From: an uncultured Colwellia sp.
GTDB lineage: Bacteria > Pseudomonadota > Gammaproteobacteria > Enterobacterales > Alteromonadaceae
DNA length: 47,530 bases
NCBI GenBank assembly: GCA_913061365.1
Contig: CAJXUT010000002.1
Coordinates: forward strand, 1 to 47,530
Direction of reading: 5' to 3'
Below, in pieces: positions 24,627 to 34,418 of this stretch. Under the pieces are notes generated by a model. It had not been told where the DNA came from. It worked only from the letters and a program-made list of their open reading frames with translations, and made no database searches. The position numbers and the translations under genes are program-made. Positions within the stretch are counted from its first letter, which is position 1, and each line of letters opens with the position of its first letter.

Positions 24627-26354
24627 TTAAAAAGGAAACATTAAAGGAATCATCAACAGTACGGTTACGCTGTAAATAATTGATACGGGTAAACCAAATT
24701 TGACAAAATCAGCTAATTTATAATTACCTGCGTTATACACCATAACATTGGTTTGATAGCCATAAGGGCTAATAAATGAGCCACTTGCAGCAAAAGCAAC
24801 AGCCATCACAAAGGGAATAGGATCAACACCTAAACCTAAAGCGATGTTATAAGCAATAGGAAAAATTAATGCTGCAGCAGCGCTGTTAGTTATCAATTCA
24901 GTCATTAACAGGGTTATAACAAAAATAGCAACAAAAGCTAAATAAACTCCACTACCGTCAAGAAGTTCTTTTATAGAGTTAGCAATCATTGCCGCCAAAC
25001 CAGTATTTTCAATGGCTGTTGCTAATGTTAATGCGCCAAGTACTATCATCCAAATTTCTAAAGGAAAACGACGTTTAATTTCATTTACGGTTAAAGCACC
25101 ACTAAAGATAAGTACAGCTACATAGATAAATAAACAACTTAATAAAGAAATAGGTGTTAATACCGAAGTAAATATTGCCGCAATAAATCCCCAAACAGTT
25201 ACTTGATCACGCCATCCACTCAACATATTAATGGCTTGATGGCCTGACAAAATGAAAAAGTTTTTTGATAAGTTTGTTCTACTTGAGAAGTCTTGTCCTA
25301 CAGCTAACACTAAAAAATCACCAGACTGTAAAACAATATCGCCTAGCTTTCCTGACAATGCACAACCTTCACGACGAACAGCCACAACAGCCGCATCAAA
25401 ACGAGCACGAAAACCTGCTTTTTTTAATGTTTTTCCGGTAATGGCAGAGTCTGGTTTAATTAATACTTCTGTTAAATTATCTTTAAGTAGATCATCTTGC
25501 TCAGCAAAAAGCGTTAAACCATCAAACTGTTGTAATGTTAATACTTTTGAAATATCACCACTGAAGATTAACTTATCGCCAGCCTGTACTCTTTCTTCTG
25601 GTGTAACGGGTGTAATTAACCTTTCTTGACGAACTATTTCAACTAAAAATAGCGCATCTAAATTTCTTAAACCATTTTCTTCAATGGTTTTATCCACTAA
25701 TTTAGAGTCACAAGAAACTTCTGCTTCGAGCAAGTAGTCTTGAACTAATAATTGACTTTGTTCAATATTAGGTAATGATCTCGCCCGTAAGATAACTAAC
25801 AGTAAACAAAGAAGTAAAGCAACAATACCAATAGCAGTAAAATCAAAAAAGCTAAATCCAGCAACACCCTGTTTAATAAGCAAGCTGTTAACAATGAGGT
25901 TAGTAGAAGTGCCTACTAGAGTAAGCGTGCCACCTAAAATTGCAGCATAAGATAAGGGAAGTAATAACTTGCCTGGGTTGATTAACTTATTATTTTTAAC
26001 ACTATTAATGAGTGTCGCCACAACGGCTGTATTACTCATGATGGCAGAAGCGAATGCTGTACCAATAAAAAGTCGTAACATAGACTTAATTTTAGAGCCA
26101 TTAAAAACACGTTGACTTAAGCGGCGTAACATACTGGTACGTTCAAAAGAAAATGAACAAAGCACGAGTAAAATTAATGTCACTAGTCCGGGGTTTACCG
26201 CATTGGCAAGAATATCGTCAACACTAACAAAAGATAAGGCTAAACAAATCAGTATTGTTACAGAAAAAACTCTTTCTGGCATTTTGCTGTATTTAACTAA
26301 ACTGATAAATGTAGCTACAAAAACCCCAATCATCAGCCACTGTTCAATTGTCAT
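24627..26354 (-). CDS. SLC13-family permease with two TrkA-C domains, probable sulfate transporter
   Basis: A membrane protein with about a dozen helices split by a cytoplasmic insert holding two TrkA-C (RCK-C) units (about residues 200-370, e.g. ERVQAGDKLIFSGD and LQSGDFLVLAVGQDF). Typical SLC13 signatures are SNTAVVATLINSV, GTSTNLIVNSLL, TNSAAAALIFP and the ending helices with SFISPYGYQTNVMVYN. Its position between cysN and cysC makes sodium-coupled sulfate uptake the likely role. The start is uncertain: I took MTIEQWLM at 26354 by family resemblance; ATGs at 26360 and 26393 are also in frame, and none has a good ribosome site. Confidence 0.87.
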   Translation of the reverse strand: MTIEQWLMIGVFVATFISLVKYSKMPERVFSVTILICLALSFVSVDDILANAVNPGLVTLILLVLCSFSFERTSMLRRLSQRVFNGSKIKSMLRLFIGTAFASAIMSNTAVVATLINSVKNNKLINPGKLLLPLSYAAILGGTLTLVGTSTNLIVNSLLIKQGVAGFSFFDFTAIGIVALLLCLLLVILRARSLPNIEQSQLLVQDYLLEAEVSCDSKLVDKTIEENGLRNLDALFLVEIVRQERLITPVTPEERVQAGDKLIFSGDISKVLTLQQFDGLTLFAEQDDLLKDNLTEVLIKPDSAITGKTLKKAGFRARFDAAVVAVRREGCALSGKLGDIVLQSGDFLVLAVGQDFSSRTNLSKNFFILSGHQAINMLSGWRDQVTVWGFIAAIFTSVLTPISLLSCLFIYVAVLIFSGALTVNEIKRRFPLEIWMIVLGALTLATAIENTGLAAMIANSIKELLDGSGVYLAFVAIFVITLLMTELITNSAAAALIFPIAYNIALGLGVDPIPFVMAVAFAASGSFISPYGYQTNVMVYNAGNYKLADFVKFGLPVSIIYSVTVLLMIPLMFPF

Positions 26355-26439
26355 TATCATGTTAACAGTACTTTTAAAACTTAAACTAAACATATCATCA
26401 TAGCTAATAGCTACCTTTAGGCAGCAATATTTAAACTAA

Positions 26440-26479
26440 CGTAAAGTACTACATATCAAAAAATAATAAGTACTTTACG
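26440..26479 (-). terminator. 11-bp hairpin between cysN and the permease gene
   Basis: CGTAAAGTACT and AGTACTTTACG pair perfectly around 18 bases. No T run follows on the minus strand, so it may cause partial termination or stabilise the cysDN message ahead of the permease and cysC. Confidence 0.4.
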
Positions 26480-26522
26480 CAGATTAATTAAGTGCTATAA
26501 CAACTAGATAAATAATAACTAG

Positions 26523-27923
26523 TTATTTAGTAATATCACGTGCTCCCCAGTGCGGAAAATGCTTACGAACTAATTGGTTAAACTCTAATTCAAAAGCCGA
26601 GTATTCATGAGTATTTTCATCTATAGCATGATTAATCATACCCGCACCAACGGTTACATTACTCAAGCGGTCAATAATGATAAATGCACCTGAACCACGG
26701 TTATCTTGATAGCTATCAAAATGTAGTTCTTCACTCACTTCAAAATCAACAATACCGATATCATTAACCGCTAATTGTGAAGCAGGCTGTTTTTCCATAG
26801 TATTAACATCATACTTGCTTGCGATGTTACTCGCATGACCTGTGGTCATTTTACTACCATGTTTAATGTAATACTCACGACCTGGTTCTAGCTCGTTTTC
26901 ATGCATCCAAACAACAGTTGCATTTAATTCTTTTGATGATGTTGGCACACAACCCTTTTTAACGATAATTTCACCGCGGCTAATATCTATCTCATCTTCT
27001 AAGGTTAACGTTACCGCCATACCTTTATCAGCACGATCTAAGTTTCCATCAAAAGTAACAATTTCTTTAACAATGCTTTCTTTACCTGATGGCAGAGCAA
27101 CAATGGTATCGCCAACTAAAACATGGCCTGAAGCAATAGTGCCTGCAAAACCACGGAAATCCAGATTAGGGCGGTTAACGTACTGTACTTGGAAACGGAG
27201 TTCTGTAAATTCATTTTTCTCTTCAACATCCATGGTGTTTAACAATTTCATCATTGTTGCACCAGGATACCAAGGCATGTTTTCACTTTCTTCTACAACA
27301 TTGTCACCATTTAATGCTGACATTGGAACAAAACGAACATCAGAAAAATCTAAGCTTTCAGTAAACTCACGGTATTCTTTTTTTATGGCTTGATAACGCT
27401 CTTGAGAGTAATCCACCAAGTCCATTTTATTTACCGCAACAACAATATGTTTAATACCGAGCAATGAACAAATAAAAGAATGACGTCGTGTTTGCGTTTG
27501 TACGCCGTAACGTGCGTCAATTAAGATAATTGCGATATCACACGTTGAAGCACCTGTAGCCATATTACGTGTATATTGTTCATGGCCTGGGGTGTCTGCA
27601 ATGATAAATTTACGTTTATCAGTTGAGAAATAACGATAAGCAACATCAATAGTAATGCCCTGCTCACGTTCAGACTGCAACCCATCAACTAATAAAGCTA
27701 AATCAATGGCTTCACCTGTTGTACCTGATTTTTTTGAGTCTTTTTCGATAGCAGCAAGTTGATCTTCAAAGATCATTTTTGAATCATGTAGTAAACGACC
27801 AATTAAGGTACTTTTACCATCATCTACGCTACCACAAGTTAGAAATCTTACTAACTCTTTGTTTTCGTGTTGCTTTAAATAAGCTTGAATGTCGTCTTCA
27901 ATTAATGTTGATTGGTGACTCAT
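26523..27923 (-). CDS. cysN: Sulfate adenylyltransferase subunit 1 CysN (GTPase)
   Basis: The regulatory GTPase of ATP sulfurylase; GTP hydrolysis drives APS formation by CysD. Elongation-factor-like G motifs: GSVDDGKST (residues 31-39), [17 protein letters not shown] and NKMD, then two beta-barrel domains. I took the ATG at 27923, seven bases after GAAGGA, giving 466 residues (E. coli 475). The frame is open nine codons further upstream, without support. It follows cysD by 55 bases. Confidence 0.96.
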   Translation of the reverse strand: MSHQSTLIEDDIQAYLKQHENKELVRFLTCGSVDDGKSTLIGRLLHDSKMIFEDQLAAIEKDSKKSGTTGEAIDLALLVDGLQSEREQGITIDVAYRYFSTDKRKFIIADTPGHEQYTRNMATGASTCDIAIILIDARYGVQTQTRRHSFICSLLGIKHIVVAVNKMDLVDYSQERYQAIKKEYREFTESLDFSDVRFVPMSALNGDNVVEESENMPWYPGATMMKLLNTMDVEEKNEFTELRFQVQYVNRPNLDFRGFAGTIASGHVLVGDTIVALPSGKESIVKEIVTFDGNLDRADKGMAVTLTLEDEIDISRGEIIVKKGCVPTSSKELNATVVWMHENELEPGREYYIKHGSKMTTGHASNIASKYDVNTMEKQPASQLAVNDIGIVDFEVSEELHFDSYQDNRGSGAFIIIDRLSNVTVGAGMINHAIDENTHEYSAFELEFNQLVRKHFPHWGARDITK

Positions 27924-27978
27924 AAGTGTTCCTTCAAAAATTCTAATCAAATAAAAATGTTATTGGGTAAATAGGAGG

Positions 27979-28878
27979 TTAGAAATAACCTTCCATTTTT
28001 TTCTTTTCCATCGAGCCAGCACTATCATGATCGATAACTCGACCTTGGCGCTCAGATGTTTTTGTTAATAACATTTCTTGAATAATTTCAGGTAAGGTAT
28101 TTGCTTCTGACTCAACCGCACCTGTTAATGGATAACAACCTAAAGTTCTAAAACGAACACTCTTCATTTGAATTTCTTCATCTTCTTCGATAGGCATACG
28201 ATCATCATCTACCATGATCAACGTACCATCGCGTTCTACTACTGGACGCTTTTCAGCTAAGTAAAGTGGCACAATAGGAATGCTTTCTAAATAAATATAT
28301 TGCCAGATATCAAGTTCTGTCCAGTTTGACAATGGGAAAACACGAATGCTTTCTCCTTTATTCACCTTGCCGTTATAGATATTCCATAGCTCAGGACGCT
28401 GACTTTTAGGGTCCCAACGGTGATTGTCATCACGAAAAGAATAAACACGCTCTTTAGCTCGAGATTTCTCTTCATCACGACGAGCACCACCAAATGCAGC
28501 ATCAAAGCCATATTTATTAAGTGCCTGTTTTAAACCTTGGGTTTTCATTACATCAGTATGCTTTGCACTACCATGTGTAAAAGGACCCATGCCCATTTCT
28601 ATGCCTTCTGGGTTTTGATGAACAAGTAATTCAAAGCCATAGTCCTTCGCCATTTGATCACGAAAGGCAATCATTTCTTTAAACTTCCAATTCGTATCAA
28701 CATGTAATAATGGGAAAGGTATTTTACCCGGAGCAAATGCTTTACGCGCAAGATGAAGTAAAACAGCAGAGTCCTTACCGACAGAATAAAGCATTACTGG
28801 ATTATCGAATTCAGCGGCTACTTCGCGAAAGATGTGAATAGATTCAGCTTCTAATTTTTTTAAATGTGTTAAATTCAT
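27979..28878 (-). CDS. cysD: Sulfate adenylyltransferase subunit 2 CysD
   Basis: Catalytic subunit of ATP sulfurylase (sulfate plus ATP to APS). PP-loop SVGKDS is at residues 32-37, with the family stretches [35 protein letters not shown] and [16 protein letters not shown] took the ATG at 28878 (299 residues; E. coli 302), matching the usual MxLTHLKxLE start; the frame extends 15 codons upstream without family resemblance. It is the first gene of the sulfate activation run, with a CysB-like site about 80 bases upstream. Confidence 0.96.
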   Translation of the reverse strand: MNLTHLKKLEAESIHIFREVAAEFDNPVMLYSVGKDSAVLLHLARKAFAPGKIPFPLLHVDTNWKFKEMIAFRDQMAKDYGFELLVHQNPEGIEMGMGPFTHGSAKHTDVMKTQGLKQALNKYGFDAAFGGARRDEEKSRAKERVYSFRDDNHRWDPKSQRPELWNIYNGKVNKGESIRVFPLSNWTELDIWQYIYLESIPIVPLYLAEKRPVVERDGTLIMVDDDRMPIEEDEEIQMKSVRFRTLGCYPLTGAVESEANTLPEIIQEMLLTKTSERQGRVIDHDSAGSMEKKKMEGYF

Positions 28879-28943
28879 TGCCAATACAAACGTTGATAAA
28901 AATTGATGGTGTAAGAATGCCACATCAATAAATACTTTTCAAT

Positions 28944-28978
28944 ATAACAAACCGTGTTATTATAACAAAAAGGAATAA
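28944..28978 (-). promoter_or_regulatory. CysB-like site and adjacent palindrome upstream of cysD
   Basis: On the minus strand 28978-28960 reads TTATTCCTTTTTGTTATAA, close to the TTATTCC...GTTATA form of CysB sites as I remember them. Directly beside it is ATAACA-N5-TGTTAT (28944-28960), a perfect 6-5-6 palindrome. Position before cysD fits control by the LysR-type regulator CysB. Recognition is from memory of the motif, not a matrix search. Confidence 0.4.
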
Positions 28979-29040
28979 CAAATAAAAACAAATAAAAAAT
29001 ATAGAACCAATTCCTAGTAAGTATTGGTCCAAGAGGAAAT

Positions 29041-29067
29041 AAAAAAGCCAGCAAAATGCTGACTTTT
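29041..29067 (-). terminator. Intrinsic terminator of comEA
   Basis: AAAAGCCAGCA and TGCTGACTTTT (29043-29053 with 29057-29067) pair with one wobble, and a run of T follows on the minus strand, 28 bases after the comEA stop. Confidence 0.75.
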
Positions 29068-29094
29068 AGAAATATAATCTTCACGATATCAATA

Positions 29095-29400
29095 TTATAT
29101 TTTAAGACGCCCCTTGTTATCTGTTAAAACTTTTTCGCCTATCCCTTTTACATTAGTTAATTCACTTACTGATTTAAATTCACCTCGTTGTTTTCGATAA
29201 ATGACTATAGCTTGTGCTTTTTTTTGTCCCACACCTTTAAGGGTAACTAAATCTTCAACTGTAGAGTTATTTAAATGAACATCTTGCTGTACAGAAATCA
29301 CATTGGTTATTTCATTTGGTTCAGCTAAGGAAGCTTTAGTATAAAATAACAAGCTGGCTAAGAATAAACAGAGAAGTGCTTTTGGTGATAAATTTTTCAT
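29095..29400 (-). CDS. ComEA-type helix-hairpin-helix DNA-binding protein
   Basis: A 101-residue exported protein: signal peptide (MKNLSPKALLCLFLASLLF, cleavage near SLAEP), then two helix-hairpin-helix units with LVTLKGVGQKKAQAIVIYRKQRGEF and LTNVKGIGEKVL. This is the short ComEA form that holds incoming DNA in the periplasm during natural transformation. I took the ATG at 29400, with AAGGA six to seven bases upstream; the frame extends 43 codons further without a signal peptide. It is divergent from mfd. No other competence genes are near. Confidence 0.88.
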   Translation of the reverse strand: MKNLSPKALLCLFLASLLFYTKASLAEPNEITNVISVQQDVHLNNSTVEDLVTLKGVGQKKAQAIVIYRKQRGEFKSVSELTNVKGIGEKVLTDNKGRLKI

Positions 29401-29662
29401 ATTAATTCCTTGTAATACATCCATTAATGAATACCAATCCGGATAAACATTCGTACAACTTTCGTTCGAGTCCTTAAACGAAATGGTAGAAAAAGTGTAA
29501 TTAAATAATCCCAAAAACAAATTATCCAATTAACATATTAGGTTTAGAAGTAAAATAAAAGATTGTCAAATCTCCCTTTACAGCAACGAGCCATTGAATT
29601 GGTCTTATTCCTTAATTAGAATAAGCCATCATAAGTTTCAATCTATCAAGTTATTATATTTA

Positions 29663-32600
29663 ATGAGCAAACTAAGCTGTTTACTAACCCCCACTTTAGC
29701 AAAAAACAAAACTACCAATACCTCCACCAAGGTTGACAAAAAAACTTGGCTAAATTTACAAGGTTCCAGTGCTAGTATTGCTTTATATCAAGGTGCTATA
29801 ACAAGTGATGCACCAATATTGCTAGTGACTCATGACACGCCATCGGCAATAAAGTTAGAACAAGAATTACTCAGTTTATCGCAAAGTGAACATAAGCTAA
29901 CTATTTGCTTATTTCCTGATTGGGAAACTTTACCTTATGACACCTTTTCGCCTCACCAAGATATTATTTCTCAACGTTTAGCGACACTTTATCAACTCTC
30001 TCGCATGGAAAGAGGCATCATCATTGTACCTGTTACAACCTTAGTACAAAGGCTCGCTCCAAAACAATACTTAGAAGCCAATAGCCTAATCGTTAATAAG
30101 GGTGATAAAAAAGATTTACATCAATTAAGACAAAACTTAGAAGCTAGTGGCTATCGTTGTGTTGATCAAGTCATGGAACATGGCGAGTTTTCAGCGCGCG
30201 GCGCTATTTTAGATTTATTTCCAATGGGCAGTAAAACACCTTTTCGTTTAGATTTTTTTGATGATGAAATTGATGAGATACGTTTATTTGATCCTGAAAA
30301 CCAACGCTCAAGCGAAAAAGTAGAACACATAAATTTATTACCTGCACACGAATTCCCTACTGATAAGGCTGCGATTAATTTATTTCGTACTCAATATCGA
30401 GAACTGTTTAAAAGTTCTATAGATAAAGAATCAATTTATCACCAAGTGAGTAATAATATTCTCCCTCCGGGTATTGAATATTATTTACCGTTGTTTTTCG
30501 ATAAAACAAACCAAGGCGATGACAATACCAACTCAACTTCAACGCAAAGTACCAGTACACTCTGTGACTATTTAGCACCAAATACCATGCTTGCTATTTC
30601 AGGTGATTTAGATAAGTCGCTGGAACAATACTGGCAAGATATCGATTATCGTTATGAAAATAGACGCTATGATCCTAGCAGACCACTATTGCCCCCAGAG
30701 CAATTATTTTTAAGTTCACATGCGCTTTATGACGCCATAAAACCCTTTGCTCGCATCACCATTGTTGCGCCGAAAGTAGAAACTGAAGAACAAGCACCTG
30801 AAAAGCAAAAAACAAGTGCAATTGTATTTGACGTTAAAGCACTGCCCGATTTAACCATCGACCATAAATTAAAACAACCATTCTCATTAATTAATCAGTT
30901 TATTGAAGATAAAGAAACGCCAAGCAAAATTTTATTTATTGCAGAAAGCCAAGGCCGACGTGAAAGTGTTTTAGAATTACTTGCCAGAGATAATATCAAA
31001 CCAACATTATTTAGTTGTATTGATGATTTTATTGAATCAGATGAAAAGTTAGGCATTAGTGTCAATGCATTGAATCAGGGCTTTACTTTTCAGTCTAAAG
31101 GCACAGCCAAGAAAAATGCGATAGCACTCATAACAGAAGCTGAGCTTTTGGGCGATCATGTTCGCCAATCTAGACGACGTGATAAATCGCAAGATATCAG
31201 CACTGATGCTATATTTAAAAATTTAGCTGAACTCAGTATTGGTCAAGCGGTTGTACATATTGACCATGGTATTGGAAGATATTTAGGCTTACAAACCCTT
31301 GAGACTGGCGGTATTGTGACCGAGTTTCTGATGCTAACTTATGCTAATGATGCCAAATTATATGTACCCGTTGCCTCATTACACCTAATTAGCCGCTATT
31401 CAGGTACTGACAACGAACATGCACCGTTACATAAACTAGGTAGCGATACATGGAGTAAAGCGAAACAAAAAGCCGCTGAGAAAGTGCGTGATGTTGCTGC
31501 TGAATTACTCGATATATACGCCAAACGTGCAAGTAATACAGGTTACAAGTTCAAACGAGATAAAGAAGAATATTTAGCTTTCAGTAACAGTTTTGGTTTT
31601 GAAGAAACCTTCGATCAACAACAAGCTATCAATGCTGTAGTTAGCGATATGCTCTCTACAAAAGCTATGGACAGATTAGTTTGTGGTGACGTTGGTTTTG
31701 GTAAAACCGAAGTAGCAATGCGCGCTGCTTTTGTTGCCGTAAATGACAGCAAACAAGTGGCTATTTTAGTGCCTACTACGTTACTTGCTCAACAGCATTA
31801 TGAAAACTTTCGTGATCGATTTGCTAACTTGCCGGTAGCAATTGAAGTGTTATCACGCTTTAAAACAGCCAAACAACAAAATGAAGTAATAAAGAAAGTT
31901 GAATCTGGACAAATAGACATTCTCATAGGCACACATAAACTACTGCAAAACAGTATCAAATATAAAGATCTCGGTTTATTAGTTGTTGATGAAGAACATC
32001 GATTTGGTGTTAAACAAAAAGAAAAAATTAAAAAGCTACGCAGCAATGTTGATATTTTAACTCTCACGGCAACTCCTATCCCTCGTACCTTAAATATGGC
32101 AATGGGCGGCATGCGAGACTTATCAATTATTGCCACCCCGCCCGCTAAAAGATTAGCTGTAAAAACGTTTGTTCGTCAGCGAGATGATGCCTTAATTCGT
32201 GAAGCTATACTGCGTGAAACACTACGTGGTGGTCAGGTTTACTTCTTACATAACCATGTAGAAACCATAGAAAAAACTGCTGCCGATATACAAGCATTAG
32301 TGCCTGAAGCTCGCATAACAACAGCCCATGGTCAAATGCGTGAACGTGAACTTGAACGTATTATGAGTGATTTTTATCATCAGCGATTCAATGTTATTGT
32401 GTGCACCACTATTATTGAAACAGGTATTGATGTTCCTAGTGCAAATACTATAATCATGGACCGTGCTGATCATCTTGGTTTAGCTCAACTACATCAATTA
32501 CGCGGACGTGTTGGTCGATCGCACCATCAAGCTTATGCTTATTTATTAACACCCCATGAAAAACGCATTACCAAAGACGCTAAAAAACGTCTTGAAGCCA

Positions 32601-33238
32601 TTGCTTCATTGGAAGATTTGGGTGCTGGGTTTACCTTAGCAACTCATGATTTAGAAATTCGTGGCGCAGGTGAATTACTCGGTGAAGACCAATCAGGCTC
32701 AATGAGCCAAGTTGGATTTAGCTTATATATGGAAATGTTAGATCATGCCGTTGATGCATTGAAAGAAGGTAAACAGCTATCCCTTGGTCAAGTAACAGCA
32801 AAACAAACTGAAATAGAATTACGATTAGCCGCACTTATCCCTGAAGATTATATTTTCGATGTCAGTATGCGTTTAAGTTTATATAAACGTATTGCCAGCT
32901 GTAAAAACAAAAACCAATTAGACGATGTACAAGTTGAGTTAATCGACCGCTTTGGTTTACTACCGCAAGCAACCAAAAACTTAATTCATATTGCTAAGTT
33001 ACGCTTAAAGGCACAAAGCATTGGTATAAATAGAATAGAAGCAAGCAATACTGGCGGCTCAATTGAATTTAGTGATAATACTAAAGTTGATCCAATGCAA
33101 TTAATGCGCTTGGTACAAAAACAGCCAACGGTATATAAAATGGTACCACCAAATAAATTCAAATTTGTTAGAGCAAACGAAGGTGAACAGGCCCGTTTTA
33201 GTCTAGTTACAACGATTTTAAATGAGTTACTACCTTAA
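29663..33238 (+). CDS. mfd: Transcription-repair coupling factor Mfd
   Basis: Removes RNA polymerase stalled at DNA damage and recruits UvrA. Domain order is complete: UvrB-like N-terminal module (FPDWETLPYD, DQVMEHGEFSARGAILDLFP), RNA-polymerase-interacting domain (QAVVHIDHGIGRYLGL), RecG-like translocase with Walker A GDVGFGKTE (near residue 675), DEEHRFG, and TATPIPRTLNMA, then QLRGRVGRS and the C-terminal UvrA-masking domain. I took the ATG at 29663 (1191 residues; E. coli 1148). A TTG at 29594 is in frame, but its product lacks family resemblance. Ribosome sites are weak at both. Confidence 0.95.
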   Translation: MSKLSCLLTPTLAKNKTTNTSTKVDKKTWLNLQGSSASIALYQGAITSDAPILLVTHDTPSAIKLEQELLSLSQSEHKLTICLFPDWETLPYDTFSPHQDIISQRLATLYQLSRMERGIIIVPVTTLVQRLAPKQYLEANSLIVNKGDKKDLHQLRQNLEASGYRCVDQVMEHGEFSARGAILDLFPMGSKTPFRLDFFDDEIDEIRLFDPENQRSSEKVEHINLLPAHEFPTDKAAINLFRTQYRELFKSSIDKESIYHQVSNNILPPGIEYYLPLFFDKTNQGDDNTNSTSTQSTSTLCDYLAPNTMLAISGDLDKSLEQYWQDIDYRYENRRYDPSRPLLPPEQLFLSSHALYDAIKPFARITIVAPKVETEEQAPEKQKTSAIVFDVKALPDLTIDHKLKQPFSLINQFIEDKETPSKILFIAESQGRRESVLELLARDNIKPTLFSCIDDFIESDEKLGISVNALNQGFTFQSKGTAKKNAIALITEAELLGDHVRQSRRRDKSQDISTDAIFKNLAELSIGQAVVHIDHGIGRYLGLQTLETGGIVTEFLMLTYANDAKLYVPVASLHLISRYSGTDNEHAPLHKLGSDTWSKAKQKAAEKVRDVAAELLDIYAKRASNTGYKFKRDKEEYLAFSNSFGFEETFDQQQAINAVVSDMLSTKAMDRLVCGDVGFGKTEVAMRAAFVAVNDSKQVAILVPTTLLAQQHYENFRDRFANLPVAIEVLSRFKTAKQQNEVIKKVESGQIDILIGTHKLLQNSIKYKDLGLLVVDEEHRFGVKQKEKIKKLRSNVDILTLTATPIPRTLNMAMGGMRDLSIIATPPAKRLAVKTFVRQRDDALIREAILRETLRGGQVYFLHNHVETIEKTAADIQALVPEARITTAHGQMRERELERIMSDFYHQRFNVIVCTTIIETGIDVPSANTIIMDRADHLGLAQLHQLRGRVGRSHHQAYAYLLTPHEKRITKDAKKRLEAIASLEDLGAGFTLATHDLEIRGAGELLGEDQSGSMSQVGFSLYMEMLDHAVDALKEGKQLSLGQVTAKQTEIELRLAALIPEDYIFDVSMRLSLYKRIASCKNKNQLDDVQVELIDRFGLLPQATKNLIHIAKLRLKAQSIGINRIEASNTGGSIEFSDNTKVDPMQLMRLVQKQPTVYKMVPPNKFKFVRANEGEQARFSLVTTILNELLP

Positions 33239-33260
33239 CAGATTATATGTTGCTACTTCC

Positions 33261-33299
33261 CCTTAAGATGCATAATTGAAGCTGTGCGTCTTAAGGTTT
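33261..33299 (+). terminator. Probable terminator of mfd
   Basis: CCTTAAGATGCA (33261-33272) pairs with TGCGTCTTAAGG (33285-33296), one wobble in 12 pairs, followed by TTT, 22 bases after the mfd stop. Confidence 0.6.
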
Positions 33300-33426
33300 A
33301 CTCATATCCATAAATAGATAGTGAGAGCAATTCTCATAGATAGTTTTAAGCTCATTATTGTTATTTGTGATACTTTAAAGTGACGTATTAATTACAGCTT
33401 TATCAGTAACAAAAAGGCGTAATTAA

Positions 33427-33486
33427 ATGCTCGATATTATAGTTTTACTCATAACAGTTTTAAATATTCTAGAAGTTAAATTATGA
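33427..33486 (+). CDS. Possible 19-residue hydrophobic ORF overlapping the deacetylase start
   Basis: ATG at 33427 is eight bases after AAGGCG and encodes MLDIIVLLITVLNILEVKL; its TGA overlaps the next gene's ATG as ATGA (33483-33486). The overlap suggests translational coupling: ribosomes ending here could restart on the deacetylase gene. The peptide looks like a single membrane helix. It may be a leader peptide or a chance ORF. Confidence 0.35.
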   Translation: MLDIIVLLITVLNILEVKL

Positions 33487-34382
33487 CACCATTAGTATTT
33501 CACCCTATTTATAGCCAACTTGAATTACCCTTTAGGCATCGATTTCCAATAGAAAAATATATAGGAATACGAGATGCACTTGCTGCAAGTGGAGTCCCAA
33601 AAGATTGGTTTAAAACACCAATACCTGTCAATACTAATAAGGTAAAAACTGTTTATGATCCCACTTATATTCACCAGTTAATTAATAATCAATTAGATCC
33701 TAAAGCTATGCGAAGAATAGGCTTTCCGTGGTCACAACAACTAATTGAACGAACGTTAACAGCTGTTGGTGGAACTATACTGGCAGCAGAGTTGGCTTTA
33801 CAGCATGGAAAGTCTATTAATTTAACCGGTGGCTACCATCATGCTTTTGCTAATTTTGGTTCAGGGTTTTGCATGATCAATGATTTATATTTAGCTGCGC
33901 TATCTATGTTACAAAAAGATCATATCAGCAAGGTACTTATTTTTGATACGGATGTGCATCAAGGTGATGGAACAGCAAAATTAGCATCAAATAACCCGAA
34001 TGTATTTACTGTATCAATTCATGGTGAAAAAAACTTTCCACACCGAAAACAGGTGTCAAATTTAGACTTTCCATTATCAAAAGGAACAACAGATAAGCTT
34101 TATTTAGAAACAGTAGATAATGCTTTGAATGAAGCATTTACTCACTTTAATCCTGATGCTGTGATTTATGATGCGGGAGTAGATATTCATTGTAATGACG
34201 ATCTTGGGCATCTTGATATTTCAACTGAAGGTGTTTTAGCCCGTGACAAACTCGTTTTTGATTACTGTGAGCTGAGAGGAATACCAATTGCTGCGGTCAT
34301 TGGTGGTGGTTACCAAAGAGATATTGAAGCGTTAGTGAATGTACACCTACAACTTTTTATTGCTGCAGGTGTTATTACATAG
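33483..34382 (+). CDS. Histone deacetylase family protein
   Basis: A 299-residue class of zinc-dependent deacetylase (arginase/deacetylase fold). The catalytic set is present: the His pair in GGYHHAF, metal ligands in DTDVHQGDGTA, the second Asp in DAGVDIHCNDDLGHL, and the transition-state Tyr in GGGYQRD. Bacterial members act on acetylated small molecules or proteins; the substrate cannot be told. It stands alone between mfd and convergent rnd, with a weak AGAAG site before the ATG and a short overlapping ORF upstream. Confidence 0.93.
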   Translation: MTPLVFHPIYSQLELPFRHRFPIEKYIGIRDALAASGVPKDWFKTPIPVNTNKVKTVYDPTYIHQLINNQLDPKAMRRIGFPWSQQLIERTLTAVGGTILAAELALQHGKSINLTGGYHHAFANFGSGFCMINDLYLAALSMLQKDHISKVLIFDTDVHQGDGTAKLASNNPNVFTVSIHGEKNFPHRKQVSNLDFPLSKGTTDKLYLETVDNALNEAFTHFNPDAVIYDAGVDIHCNDDLGHLDISTEGVLARDKLVFDYCELRGIPIAAVIGGGYQRDIEALVNVHLQLFIAAGVIT

Positions 34383-34418
34383 AATATTTACTATTAACAA
34401 AGGTTAAATTTTAAAATA

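Noticed and set aside
28996-29030. ACCAAT/ATTGGT inverted repeat as a terminator for comEA
   Set aside because: It lies beyond the better hairpin with a T run at 29041-29067 and has no T tract of its own.
29410-29490. Dispersed repeat element between comEA and mfd
   Set aside because: The ATACCAATCCGGAT stretch and the TTTCGTT/AACGAAA stem are suggestive, but no second copy is in the window to support a repeat family.
29594-29662. TTG start giving a 1214-residue Mfd
   Set aside because: The extra residues are not Mfd-like and the ATG at 29663 is nearer the family's start.
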